Of a stretch of DNA of 64,000 nucleotides, positions 8,553 to 16,550 are shown piece by piece. A program made the translations under genes and the position numbers. Source of the stretch: Curtobacterium poinsettiae (lineage in GTDB: Bacteria > Actinomycetota > Actinomycetes > Actinomycetales > Microbacteriaceae); the NCBI RefSeq assembly GCF_025677645.1, contig NZ_CP106879.1, positions 2,170,001-2,234,000 on the forward strand, given 5' to 3'. The notes below the pieces were generated by a model. That model searched no databases. It was not told the DNA's origin and saw only the letters and a list, made by a program, of their open reading frames with translations. Position 1 is the first letter of the stretch. The number at the start of each line of letters is the position of its first letter.

Positions 8553-8581
8553 ACGCTACCGGCTCGCCAGACGATCGTCTG
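8553..8581 (-). promoter_or_regulatory. Promoter with overlapping AGACGATCGTCT operator for the 7995-8507 gene
   Basis: A perfect palindrome lies at 8569-8580. On the minus strand CAGACG (8581-8576) and TAGCGT (8558-8553) are 17 bases apart. The site is about 60 bases from the divergent lipoprotein start at 8640 and could affect it too. Confidence 0.6.
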
Positions 8582-8639
8582 CTCAGACCGACGGTGCCGA
8601 CGCGGACACCCGTTCCCAGGAGCGGTACTGTTCCCCTTC

Positions 8640-9011
8640 GTGAGTGTTCGTCGCCGTGCTTCCCGTGTCGTCTCGATCGGGGTGGTGGCAGCCCTGGCAG
8701 CGTCGTTGACCGGGTGCGGCGAGGGCGCCGGCGTCGACAGCGACTACGCGAAGATCTGCCGCGACAACGCGACCGAGAAGCGGTTGCCGGACGACGACTG
8801 CAACAACCACGGCGGACACGCCGGCTGGTACTTCCTGCCGCTCTTCGCCAACCGTGCCACGAGGGTCCCCGGCGTGGGGGACGCGGTCTCCGGTGGTACG
8901 AGCGCCCTGCCTGCCGGGAAGACCGCGAAGGCAGGCGTCCCGTCCCGTGGGAGCTCCGTCACCAAGGGCGGCTTCGGCGGAGCCGGCGGACACGGTGGGT
9001 TCGGCGGCTGA
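8640..9011 (+). CDS. Small lipoprotein, distant YgiB/DUF1190-like
   Basis: Predicted 123-residue lipoprotein with lipobox LTGC near residue 22, short Cys-containing acidic segments, a GWYFLPLFANRA stretch and a Gly-rich C-terminus (KGGFGGAGGHGGFGG). The order (lipoprotein Cys, a W/F-x-PL segment, a terminal RGGFG-like motif) resembles enterobacterial YgiB, whose gene precedes ygiC, an ATP-grasp gene like the one that follows here. GTG at 8640 is chosen because it gives a proper signal peptide and has TACTGT 8 bases upstream. Its stop overlaps the next start by 1 base (TGATG), so the two are coupled. Confidence 0.65.
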   Translation: MSVRRRASRVVSIGVVAALAASLTGCGEGAGVDSDYAKICRDNATEKRLPDDDCNNHGGHAGWYFLPLFANRATRVPGVGDAVSGGTSALPAGKTAKAGVPSRGSSVTKGGFGGAGGHGGFGG

Positions 9012-10315
9012 TGGAGCGCATCGAGTTCCCAGAGCGTCCGGACTGGCGGCGCCGGATCCAGCAGACGGGGCTGATCTACTCCCGGTCGGTCCGTGACGAC
9101 GGCACGCCCGTCGAGTACTGGAACGACACCGCCGCGTACGTCTTCACGCTGCCGGAGGTCGAGGCGCTCGAGCGGCAGACCGAGGAACTGCACCGGATGT
9201 GCCTCGAAGCCGCCCGGTACCTCGCCACCGGCGCCCTCGGCACGCTGGGCCTGACGCGAGCCGGGTTCGACCTCGCCGCCTGGTCGCTCGAGCAGGATGA
9301 GCCCGACCTGTACGCGCGGTTCGACCTGGCCTACGCCGGAGACGGTTCACCCGCCAAGGTGCTCGAGTACAACGGGGACACCCCGACCGGGTTGATCGAA
9401 GCCTCGGTCACGCAGTGGCACTGGATGCAGGACCGGCTCGCCACGGGCGAGCTGTCCGCCGAGACCGACCAGTGGAACGGCATCCACGAGGCGATGGTGG
9501 CGCGCTGGCGCACACTGCTGCACGAGTCCCTGCGCGCCGAGGACGGTGGCCGACTGTTCGTGGCGCACTCCGACCTCGACACGGCGGGCGAGGACTGGGA
9601 CACGGTCGCCTACATGCGCGACCTGGCAGGGGAGGCCGGGTGGGAGCACACCGGCATCGAGATGAAGGACATCGGCTGGCACGCAGCGGCCCGTCAGTTC
9701 GTCGGTGTCCAGGAGCCGGTGGGCTCGTCGCGGAGCGTGTTCGCGCTGCCCGGGGACGAGTCGGGGGCCCAGTACCCGGTGATCCGCAACCTCTTCAAGC
9801 TGTACCCGTGGGAGGACCTCGTCTCCGGTGACGACCGGGCGCAGGGTGACGAGGAGTTCGGCGCCTTCCTGGTCAGCGACCGCGGTCGGCTCGGTCGCTG
9901 GTACGAGCCGGCGTGGAAGATGTTCCTGTCGAACAAGCTGCTGCTCGTCGCGCTCTGGCGCTTGTTCCCCGGCCACCCGAACCTGCTGCCGGCCTTCGCA
10001 GATGGTCCGAACGGCATGCGCGACTTCGTCGTGAAGCCCGTGTTCGGGCGTGAGGGCGACGGCATCGCGGTCCACCGGTCCGACGGTTCGGTCACGACGA
10101 ACGGTCGCGAGTACCGGCGGGCCGGTACCGGAGCCGAACGGGTGTGGCAGCAGTACCACGAACTCCCGGACTTCCCTGGGTCGAACGGGCACAACCACCC
10201 GGTGCTCGGATCGTGGGTCGTCGGCGGCGAGTCCTTCGGGGTCGGCATCCGTGAGTCCGACGGGCCGATCACGGACTACTGGTGCCGGTTCGCCCCGAAC
10301 ATCATCGCGCCCTGA
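9011..10315 (+). CDS. Glutathionylspermidine synthase-like ATP-grasp protein (YgiC/YjfC type)
   Basis: Predicted 434-residue enzyme of the preATP-grasp/ATP-grasp family. Visible signatures are RFDLAYAGDG..KVLEYNGDTPTGLIEAS near residues 108-130, HSDLDTAGEDWDT, LFKLYPWEDL, MFLSNKLLLVALW and FVVKPVFGREGDG, which form the nucleotide and amine-acid ligation site. Bacterial homologues without the amidase domain have no proven product. Actinobacteria lack glutathione, so the literal glutathionylspermidine reaction is unlikely. The enzyme is translationally coupled to the lipoprotein, suggesting modification of an envelope peptide or polyamine. Confidence 0.85.
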   Translation: MERIEFPERPDWRRRIQQTGLIYSRSVRDDGTPVEYWNDTAAYVFTLPEVEALERQTEELHRMCLEAARYLATGALGTLGLTRAGFDLAAWSLEQDEPDLYARFDLAYAGDGSPAKVLEYNGDTPTGLIEASVTQWHWMQDRLATGELSAETDQWNGIHEAMVARWRTLLHESLRAEDGGRLFVAHSDLDTAGEDWDTVAYMRDLAGEAGWEHTGIEMKDIGWHAAARQFVGVQEPVGSSRSVFALPGDESGAQYPVIRNLFKLYPWEDLVSGDDRAQGDEEFGAFLVSDRGRLGRWYEPAWKMFLSNKLLLVALWRLFPGHPNLLPAFADGPNGMRDFVVKPVFGREGDGIAVHRSDGSVTTNGREYRRAGTGAERVWQQYHELPDFPGSNGHNHPVLGSWVVGGESFGVGIRESDGPITDYWCRFAPNIIAP

Positions 10316-10321
10316 CGCCCG

Positions 10322-10744
10322 TCAGTTGACGATCTCGCCGCGTTCCTCGGGCGGGAGCGCGACGAGCCGTTCCCGCCACTGGCGCAACGCTTCCGGGGTG
10401 AGCCGCGTCCACTCGGTCTCCTCGCCGACCACGCGGAGCGGGAAGGCACTGCGGTACGACCGGGTCGGGTTGCCGGGGAACTTCTTGTCGGTCACGTTCG
10501 GGTCGTCGTCGAAGGGTCCGGTCGGCTCGACGCGGTACACACGCGGCTCGCGGTCGCCGGGCACGAGCTCGGCCGCGAGTTCGGCCGCGAGCCCTGCTCC
10601 GTCGCGGGATGCCGTGAAGTACACGTGGTTCATCACGACGTCCGGGCGGTAGTTCGAGCGGAAACCGGAGAACAGGAACTCCCCGGGCCGCAGGGCCGCC
10701 ACGGTGCCGTGCCAGAACGGACCGATCTCGTCTGCTGCTGCCAT
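10322..10744 (-). CDS. arr: NAD+-rifampin ADP-ribosyltransferase (Arr)
   Basis: Predicted 140-residue cytoplasmic enzyme that inactivates rifamycins by transferring ADP-ribose from NAD+ to the C23 hydroxyl. The protein is full length for the family. The conserved triad region is visible: His in FWHGT (residue 12), Tyr in HVYFTA (residue 42) and the Asp stretch in DDDPNVTDKKFPGNPTRSYR near 79-81. FSGFRSNYRPDVVMNH and LRVVGE are also highly conserved. TAGGCT lies 6 bases before the ATG, indicating a leaderless transcript. It is the expected basis for intrinsic rifampicin resistance; activity is inferred. Confidence 0.95.
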   Translation of the reverse strand: MAAADEIGPFWHGTVAALRPGEFLFSGFRSNYRPDVVMNHVYFTASRDGAGLAAELAAELVPGDREPRVYRVEPTGPFDDDPNVTDKKFPGNPTRSYRSAFPLRVVGEETEWTRLTPEALRQWRERLVALPPEERGEIVN

Positions 10745-10764
10745 GACGTCAGCCTACGAACGGC

Positions 10765-11157
10765 TCAGCGCCGGCGCCCGAGGAGCGCGCGCCACCGCGG
10801 CTGTTCCGAGACGACGACGGCGATGCACAGGACCGTGACAGCGATCGCGACCGCCGTCGGCCACAGGACCCACGCCGCCGTGACCGCTCCCACGAGGTGC
10901 GCGAGGACCGACGCGATCGTGACCGCTCCCGGAGCCGCGACCGGCGGGTCGCCGCCGGGGCGGTCACCCGGCGTCCCGGACACCGCCGGCGGCACGACGA
11001 GGACCAGGACGGCGGCGATCGCGAGCATCGGCGAACGGGGCCACAGTGCCCAGGGCACGGCCACCCATGCGACGAGCTCCGCCAGGAACCGCACGCCGCC
11101 ACGGAGCGGGTCGTGACCGACGGGCCTCGACGGGCGCGCCGCCGTGGACACGGTCAC
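10765..11157 (-). CDS. Small membrane protein, YrdB-like (DUF2568)
   Basis: Predicted 130-residue integral membrane protein with four hydrophobic helices (FLAELVAWVAVPWALW, MLAIAAVLVLVVPPAV, SVLAHLVGAVTAAWVLW and AIAVTVLCIAVVV). This spacing and the RFLAEL start fit the DUF2568/YrdB family, whose role is unknown. The GTG start overlaps the stop of the upstream TetR gene by 4 bases (GTGA), so it is co-transcribed with the regulator and hydrolase. Family call is moderate. Confidence 0.7.
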   Translation of the reverse strand: MTVSTAARPSRPVGHDPLRGGVRFLAELVAWVAVPWALWPRSPMLAIAAVLVLVVPPAVSGTPGDRPGGDPPVAAPGAVTIASVLAHLVGAVTAAWVLWPTAVAIAVTVLCIAVVVSEQPRWRALLGRRR

Positions 11158-11726
11158 CGTGTCATCGCGGCACGGAAGCCACGATCCAGGAAGTCGACCA
11201 TCCACGCGGCACTCGCGTCGACGTCCGTGTCCATCTGGAACCCACCGGACGCCTCGATCGTCGCGAACCCGTGCAGGACGCTGCGGAGCACCCGGAGCGC
11301 GTGGACCTCGTCGGCCGGGTCGAGCGGGTAGTCGCGGAGCGCCGCGGCGAAGGACGCCAGGGTGCGGCCGAGAGCGACCGCCAGGGGGTCCTCGGCGCCG
11401 GTCGGCCGGATGCTGACGGCCGCCTGGTACCGCGCCGGGTGCTCCTGGACGCTCCGGCGCACGGTCTGCACCGCCGCCTCGAGCGCACTCCGACCGCTGC
11501 GCCCCTGCATGGCGTCGCGGAGCGCGTCACCGAGCTCGTTCGCGCCGAGGATCGCGATCCTGTGGGTGAGGTCGCCGAGTCCGTCGACGTGCTTGTACAG
11601 CGACGGTGCCTTCACCCCGAGGCGGTCGGCGACGACGCTCATGCTCAGCTGGGCCAGGCCGATCTCGTCGGCCAGCGTCGCCGCGGCCTCGGTGACGGTC
11701 GCCGGGTCGAGCCCTGCCCTAGGCAA
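11154..11726 (-). CDS. TetR-family regulator with WHG C-terminal domain
   Basis: Predicted 190-residue regulator. The HTH is near residues 10-55 (VTEAAATLADEIGLAQLSMSVVADRLGV split by short turns, then APSLYKHV). The C-terminal domain contains LHGFATIEASGGF, the signature of TetR_C_33/WHG proteins. The most likely start is TTG at 11726, overlapping the hydrolase stop by 8 bases; an internal start cannot be excluded. It sits between the alpha/beta hydrolase and the small membrane gene in one operon and probably represses it. Confidence 0.85.
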   Translation of the reverse strand: MPRAGLDPATVTEAAATLADEIGLAQLSMSVVADRLGVKAPSLYKHVDGLGDLTHRIAILGANELGDALRDAMQGRSGRSALEAAVQTVRRSVQEHPARYQAAVSIRPTGAEDPLAVALGRTLASFAAALRDYPLDPADEVHALRVLRSVLHGFATIEASGGFQMDTDVDASAAWMVDFLDRGFRAAMTR

Positions 11727-12567
11727 CGGGACCTGCGACGGGCAGCGTGCGGGCGAGGAACGGCAGCAGCAGGGCGAGGAGCGCAGCCGGGGTCTCGGTG
11801 TGGGGGTAGTGACCGGCGCCGTCGATCACGGCGAGTTCGCCGAGGCCGTCCGGCAGGTCGGCGAGGATCCGCTCGCCCTCGGCGCGGGGCACGGCCCAGT
11901 CCGGATCGGCACTGCCCTCGACGACCAGCACGGGGCACCGGACGGCGCCCAGCTGCTCGCCGGCGTCGGCGGGCGACGTGCGGGTCATGGCACGGAGGAC
12001 CGCCATCCGCTCCGGTTGCCGCAGGGTCGTCTCGATGCGGCTGCGCTCCGTCGCCCAGTCGGCGGGCTTGGTGGGGACTGCGATGTCGAGGTACGCGAGC
12101 CAGCCGGGCAGGCTGCCGCTCGTCATGACCCGCGCGAGCTGGACCGTGCCGGCGCGGTGTCGGCGGTTGCGCAGGAGTCCGCCCAGGTCGACGGACTGCT
12201 TGCGTGTGAACGGCGCCAGCTCCACGATGCCCGCGATCAGGTCCGGGGCGGTCGCCGCGGCGATCGTCGCCGCGCCCCCGCTGATGGACTGCCCGACGAC
12301 CACGGCCGGGCCGCCGAGGTGGCGGGCGACCGCGACGAGGTCGCGTGCGATGTCGGTGCGCTCGTAGCCGGCCCACCCGGTGCTCGATTCGCCGCAGCCG
12401 CGGAGGTCCACGTTCGCCACCCGGTAACCGGCCGCGACGAGCTCCGGCACGACGAAGCGGTAGGCGTGCCGGCTGTCGCCCATGCCGTGGGCGAGGACCA
12501 CGAGCGGCCCTGTTCCGGAGAGGTCGTAGGCGATCGTGCCGCCCTCGGTGTCCAGGTGTTCGAGCAT
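11719..12567 (-). CDS. Alpha/beta hydrolase
   Basis: Predicted 282-residue soluble hydrolase. The oxyanion motif AHGMGDSRHAYR is near residue 27. The nucleophile elbow is VGQSISGG (Ser about 94), the acid is probably in VEGSADPDW, and the histidine is in DGAGHYPHTE near 255. It resembles haloperoxidase-like and epoxide-hydrolase-like esterases, but the substrate is unknown. GGAG lies before the ATG. It is the first gene of an operon with a TetR regulator and a small membrane protein, behind an inverted-repeat promoter. Confidence 0.85.
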   Translation of the reverse strand: MLEHLDTEGGTIAYDLSGTGPLVVLAHGMGDSRHAYRFVVPELVAAGYRVANVDLRGCGESSTGWAGYERTDIARDLVAVARHLGGPAVVVGQSISGGAATIAAATAPDLIAGIVELAPFTRKQSVDLGGLLRNRRHRAGTVQLARVMTSGSLPGWLAYLDIAVPTKPADWATERSRIETTLRQPERMAVLRAMTRTSPADAGEQLGAVRCPVLVVEGSADPDWAVPRAEGERILADLPDGLGELAVIDGAGHYPHTETPAALLALLLPFLARTLPVAGPVA

Positions 12568-12581
12568 GTCGTGGCTCCTTC

Positions 12582-12619
12582 GGCTACGGGTAGTAACTCA
12601 AAAGCTAATGCTCGTAGCC
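12582..12619 (-). promoter_or_regulatory. Inverted repeat GGCTACG/CGTAGCC, likely operator of the hydrolase-TetR operon
   Basis: GGCTACG at 12582-12588 and CGTAGCC at 12613-12619 flank an unusually AT-rich 24-base core, the natural promoter position for the gene starting at 12567. It is a reasonable binding site for the TetR protein encoded two genes on. Confidence 0.5.
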
Positions 12620-12640
12620 AGAGTTGGCAAGGGGCAGGTG

Positions 12641-12970
12641 TCACGCGTCCAGGTCGAGCGTCGTCGACAGCTCGGGGAACGCCTGCGCCTGCTCGACGAG
12701 CTGCTGTCCCTTCTGCACGATCCCCGCCACGCTGTCAGCGCCGGCGGCGAACCACAGCGGCGGCTCGGGCATCACGATCAGCGTCAGCAACGGCCCGGAC
12801 CGACTCCGGGTCGGTCACGTCGAGCGCGATGGCGAGCAGGCGCTCGTGGTCGCCGAGGACGGCGCGGACCCGCTCGGGGTCGCGTCCGGTCGCCACGACC
12901 CGAGGCCGGCTTCGAGTGCAGCCCGCGCGAAGTCGGTACCCAGACGAGACGGCGAAGAAGGGCTGGGTCC
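12641..12970 (-). pseudogene. Short-chain dehydrogenase remnant with large internal deletion
   Basis: On the minus strand an N-terminal SDR piece is visible (GTDFARAALEAG, then after a frame change RVVATGRDPERV and IALDVTDPESVRAV). Its sequence then runs, at about 12795, straight into an SDR C-terminal tail in another frame (EPPLWFAAGADSVAGIVQKG ... AFPELSTTLDLDA, stop at 12641). The catalytic middle of roughly 150-180 residues is missing, at least one further frameshift lies near 12905, and the glycine-rich start is not readable. It lies directly downstream of the lipoprotein gene at 12974. Confidence 0.75.
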
Positions 12971-12973
12971 CCG

Positions 12974-13549
12974 TCAGCCGCGCACTCGGATGGTGGCGGC
13001 ACCGGACGGCAGGTCGCGCACCGCTCCGACGTCGTCGACGGTGCCGATCGGCACGATCCCCGAGAAGCTGCCGACGTCCGTGTAGTAGAGGACGATCGAC
13101 TGGTCCGGCGCGGAGTAGGCGATCGTGCCCGCCGGCGCGGTGCTCGTGCTCGGGGCACCGGTGGTGTCGAGCGGCGCGGGGATCCGGGCGATCTGCTCCT
13201 GGCCGCCGTGGTCGGCGAACGTCAGCGTCGCCGGCAGCCGGGCGGCCAGCGCGCGCGCCGTCGCGTTGTCGGTCAAGCGGCCGGTGAGGGTCTCGCTGTC
13301 GAGTTCGATGGTGATGTGCACGGGGTCGGCCTGCGTCGGGGTGGTGATCGTGGGATCTGCTGAAGGAGACGCAGGCGCGGACGCGGTCGACGTCGCAGCT
13401 GCCGGCGCAGGCGCAGGTGACGCCGCGCGCTCGACGCCGCTGCACCCGGCGAGCGCCCCCACCACCAGCGCGACGACCGGAGCCAGCGCGAGCGGACCCA
13501 GCGGGACGAGCGGTCCCACGGCGGTACGGGGTCTGGTGCGGACGTGCAT
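12974..13549 (-). CDS. Lipoprotein with cyclophilin-like fold domain
   Basis: Predicted 191-residue lipoprotein. The lipobox LAGC follows a hydrophobic signal (VVALVVGALAGC), then an Ala/Pro/Ser/Thr linker of about 45 residues. The C-terminal 120 residues match the cyclophilin-like (PF18050) family: LTDNATARALAARLP, FADHGGQEQIARIP.PLDT and DQSIVLYYTDVGSFSGIVPIG. The fold is shared with cyclophilins, but peptidyl-prolyl isomerase activity is not established. The ATG at 13549 is chosen because GAGGGAGC precedes it. Confidence 0.8.
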   Translation of the reverse strand: MHVRTRPRTAVGPLVPLGPLALAPVVALVVGALAGCSGVERAASPAPAPAAATSTASAPASPSADPTITTPTQADPVHITIELDSETLTGRLTDNATARALAARLPATLTFADHGGQEQIARIPAPLDTTGAPSTSTAPAGTIAYSAPDQSIVLYYTDVGSFSGIVPIGTVDDVGAVRDLPSGAATIRVRG

Positions 13550-13674
13550 CGGGGCTCCCTCGGTTCGTGGACACCACCATCGAAGCCCCACCACCACCCG
13601 CCCAGTGAGGCTCCGGCGAAACGGGGTCCTGCAGAACCTCCCTGTCCGCCGGACGACGCCCCTACCGTCGGTCC

Positions 13675-14874
13675 GTGACCACGACGACCTCCGACCTCCC
13701 CACGACCGACCGGGCGACCGACGACCGACTGCCCTGGTTCCCGCTCGCCCTGCTCGCCGCGATCGGGTTCCTCCTGGTCGCCATGGAGACGATGCCGGCC
13801 GGGCTGTTGCCCGCGATCGCCGACGGGATGGGCGTGAGCGAGGGCACGGCGGGCCTGCTCGTCAGCGCGTACGCGATGGGCACGGTCATCGCCACGGTCC
13901 CGGCGATCGCCCTGACCCGCGGGTTCCGTCGCAAGCCGCTCATCGTGGCCGCCATCGCCGTGCTGCTCGTCGCGAACACCCTGACCGCGTTCGCGCCGAA
14001 CGTCGCGGTCGCGCTGGTCACCCGGTTCGTCGCCGGCGCGATGTCGGGGACGATCTGGGGCATGTTCGCCACCTACGCCCGGCGGATCAGCCCGGCCCGC
14101 TCCGCCGGGGTGTCGCTCGCGATCGTCTCGACGGGCGCGCCGGTGGGGTTCGCGCTGGGCACACCGCTCGGGTCCTTCATCGGCAACGCCCTGGGCTGGC
14201 GGTGGTCGTTCATCGGGCTGAGCCTGGTCGGCATGGTGGTCCTGGCGCTCATCGCGCTGCTCGTGCCGGATGCCCCGGGGCAGACGAGCGCTGCGAAGCT
14301 CTCCGTCGTGAAGGTGTTCCGGATCCGCGGCATCGCGGTCATCCTCGCCGTGATCGCGACGTGGATGGTGGCCCACAACACGATCTACACGTACATCTCG
14401 CCCTACCTGCGGGCGACCGGCACCGACCTGAGCGCCGGGCTGGTGCTGCTCGTCTACGGGATCGCCGCGATCCTCGGCGTCGTCGTGACCGGTGCCCTGC
14501 TCGACCGGCACCCCCGACCCCTGCTGCACGGCAGCGTCGGCCTGTTCGTCCTGGCCGGTGTGGTCCTGCTCGTCGGCCACACGTCGCCGGTCGCGGTCCT
14601 GGTGGCCGCGGGCCTCTGGGGCATCGGCTTCGGCGGGTCGTCGACGCAGCTGCAGGCCGCTCTGACGACCGCCGGCGGCGAGGACGCCGACGTCGCGAGC
14701 GCGTTCCTGCCGGTCGCGTTCAACATCGCGATCTTCGCGGCTGGCCTGTTCGGTGCGGCCTTGCTGACGGCCTTCGACGGGCTGGTGCTCGCCGTGGTGA
14801 TGATCGTGTTCGGGGCGGTCGCGGCGATCCTCACCGTCATCGGTCGCGGATCGGCGTTCCCCGCGAAGCTCTGA
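13675..14874 (+). CDS. MFS drug/sugar efflux transporter (DHA1, AraJ/PbuE-like)
   Basis: Predicted 399-residue major facilitator protein with twelve hydrophobic helices. Typical DHA1 features are AMETMPAGLLPAIADGMGVSEG in helix 1-2, AIALTRGFRRKPLIV between helices 2 and 3, and SFIGNALGWRWSFIGL. Likely proton-driven export of a small molecule such as a drug, purine or sugar. The start is GTG; TACCGT ends 6 bases before it, indicating a leaderless transcript. The gene stands alone, so substrate is not inferable. Confidence 0.9.
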   Translation: MTTTTSDLPTTDRATDDRLPWFPLALLAAIGFLLVAMETMPAGLLPAIADGMGVSEGTAGLLVSAYAMGTVIATVPAIALTRGFRRKPLIVAAIAVLLVANTLTAFAPNVAVALVTRFVAGAMSGTIWGMFATYARRISPARSAGVSLAIVSTGAPVGFALGTPLGSFIGNALGWRWSFIGLSLVGMVVLALIALLVPDAPGQTSAAKLSVVKVFRIRGIAVILAVIATWMVAHNTIYTYISPYLRATGTDLSAGLVLLVYGIAAILGVVVTGALLDRHPRPLLHGSVGLFVLAGVVLLVGHTSPVAVLVAAGLWGIGFGGSSTQLQAALTTAGGEDADVASAFLPVAFNIAIFAAGLFGAALLTAFDGLVLAVVMIVFGAVAAILTVIGRGSAFPAKL

Positions 14875-14906
14875 CGCCACCGACCGCCGGCTGCGATCAT
14901 GGCCGG

Positions 14907-15485
14907 GTGCAGCACCACGACGAGGACCACCCCCGCCCGGACGTCACGACCGTCGAGATCATCGGCGGCCCGGAGCCGGTCACCGTGACCCTGCACCCCG
15001 CCGACAGCGGGTGGGCTGCGGTCTTCGCGGACCACCGGCGACGCATCCTGGAGGCCCTCCCCGGCTCCGGCACGGACGCTCCGGTCGTCGAGCACATCGG
15101 TTCCACGGCCGTCCCTGGCCTGGCCGCGAAACCGATCGTCGACATCGTGGTCGCCGTCGCGGACGTCACCGCCGAGGCCACCTACCTCGACCAGCTCCTG
15201 GCCGCCGGGTACGAGCTGCGCGTCCGGGAGCCGGGCCACCGCCTGGTCCGGACGCCGGCCCGTGACGTCCACGTGCACGTCTACGAGCGGGGCGCGACGG
15301 CGGTCGACGAGTACCTGCTCCTCCGTGACCACCTGCGCGCCGACGCCCGTGATCGGGCGCTGTACGAACGGACGAAGCGGGAGCTGCTCGACCGGAGCTG
15401 GGACGACATGAACGCCTACGCCGACGCGAAGACGGCCGTGATCACCGCGATCAAGGAGCGGGCGCGACGGAGCCGCGCGTCCTGA
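14907..15485 (+). CDS. GrpB family protein (nucleotidyltransferase-like)
   Basis: Predicted 192-residue soluble protein of the GrpB/UPF0157 family (nucleotidyltransferase-like fold), role unknown. Signatures present are VEHIGSTAVPGLAAKPIVDIVVAV near residues 65-85, in which GS..VPG and KPIVDI are diagnostic, plus DVHVHVYERGA, LRDHLRADARDRALYE and YADAKTAVI. The GTG at 14907 is the most upstream in-frame start close to the MFS gene. The terminator stem at its 3' end overlaps the last codons. Confidence 0.9.
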   Translation: MQHHDEDHPRPDVTTVEIIGGPEPVTVTLHPADSGWAAVFADHRRRILEALPGSGTDAPVVEHIGSTAVPGLAAKPIVDIVVAVADVTAEATYLDQLLAAGYELRVREPGHRLVRTPARDVHVHVYERGATAVDEYLLLRDHLRADARDRALYERTKRELLDRSWDDMNAYADAKTAVITAIKERARRSRAS

Positions 15486-15502
15486 GGCGCGCGGCTCCGT
15501 CG
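15465..15502. terminator. Hairpin between convergent genes
   Basis: A perfect 15-base-pair stem (CGACGGAGCCGCGCG at 15465-15479 and its complement at 15488-15502) with an 8-base loop containing the GrpB stop codon. It can stop transcription from both sides. Confidence 0.75.
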
Positions 15503-15510
15503 GCCGAGTC

Positions 15511-16515
15511 TCAGCTCGTCGGGACGACGTCCCAGTGCTCGCGGATCAGGTTGCCGTCGACCCGGAACAGGTCGGCCGCGCCGAACGGTGCGTCGGCCTT
15601 CGCGCCGACCGGCTTCGAGAACGTCCACACCAGGTCGCCGTCGGCCAGCGAGATGACGGACTCCTGCTTCGGCAGGCTCTGTGCGGCACCGCCGGCGAAG
15701 AACTGCTCGAGCGCGGCCGTGCCGTTCGCGGCGACCGAGTTGTGCTGCAGGTACGCCGGGTCGAACTCCTCGTCGAGGACGGACACGTCGTGGTCGCGGA
15801 ACAGTCGGTCGTACGCGGTCACGGCGAGCACCCGGTTGTGCTCCTCCTGCCGCTCGGTCAGGTGACGGTCACGCTTCGCGGCCGGGTACAGGTCGCTGAA
15901 CATGCTGTTCGTGTTGCCGCTGGCCGGGGTCCCCGTCGGTACTGTCTGGCGGAGTGCCCACCACTCGCTGATGCGCCCGTCGCGCATGCGGAACAGGTCG
16001 ACGGCGGCGTCACCGGTGCGTTCGTCCGTCGGCTTCGCGGTGATCTGCCAGTGCACGGCCACCAGGTCAGCGTCACCGGCGACGTGCTTGATCACAGCGT
16101 GGGCGCCGGGCACCCGGGAGCGGTCCGCGGTGAACTCAGCGAGCAACGCGGACGGACCGGAGGCGCTCGTCGCACCGTGGGCGACGGCCCCGGTCGCGAC
16201 GGCGGTCCGAGCAGCCGCACGAGCCTGCGCGGACCCGGGGGACCGGAACGCGCACCGGAACAGGTGCCGGACTGTGGCCTCGTTGCGCTGCTCGGCTCGA
16301 CGGTCGCGCCGTGAGACCGCAACGCCGCCCGATGTCGTCCGCGCGGCACGGGTCACCGTGTGGTGCGCGGATGTCGCGGTGGTGTCGGAGGCGGAGTTGG
16401 AGGAGGAGGTGTGGAGGGGAGCCGCCACGGCCGGACCGGCCACGAGCGACACGGCGATGGCGACCGGAGCTGCCACCGCACACGCCTTGGCGATGAGATG
16501 TGATGTCGTCTGCAC
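15511..16515 (-). CDS. Secreted protein with two SnoaL-like domains
   Basis: Predicted 334-residue exported protein. The signal peptide (residues 1-32, ending AVAA) is followed by a Ser/Thr-rich linker. Two NTF2/SnoaL-like domains follow: one ending DLFRMRDGRISEWWALRQT and a second with LFRDHDVSVLDEEFDPAYLQHN and DLFRVDGNLIREHWDVVP. The family contains polyketide cyclases, but this tandem extracytoplasmic form has no known substrate. The start is GTG at 16515 with a CAACGT box 6 bases before. GrpB is convergent behind the 15465 hairpin. Confidence 0.8.
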   Translation of the reverse strand: MQTTSHLIAKACAVAAPVAIAVSLVAGPAVAAPLHTSSSNSASDTTATSAHHTVTRAARTTSGGVAVSRRDRRAEQRNEATVRHLFRCAFRSPGSAQARAAARTAVATGAVAHGATSASGPSALLAEFTADRSRVPGAHAVIKHVAGDADLVAVHWQITAKPTDERTGDAAVDLFRMRDGRISEWWALRQTVPTGTPASGNTNSMFSDLYPAAKRDRHLTERQEEHNRVLAVTAYDRLFRDHDVSVLDEEFDPAYLQHNSVAANGTAALEQFFAGGAAQSLPKQESVISLADGDLVWTFSKPVGAKADAPFGAADLFRVDGNLIREHWDVVPTS

Positions 16516-16550
16516 GCCAGAACGTTGGAACCGGCTCCTGGGAGCCCACG

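Noticed and set aside
13273..14880. Very long minus-strand frame of 535 residues opposite the MFS transporter
   Set aside because: Its sequence is low-complexity Arg/Asp/Gly/His repeats typical of the antisense frame of GC-rich genes; the MFS gene on the other strand has clear helices and motifs.
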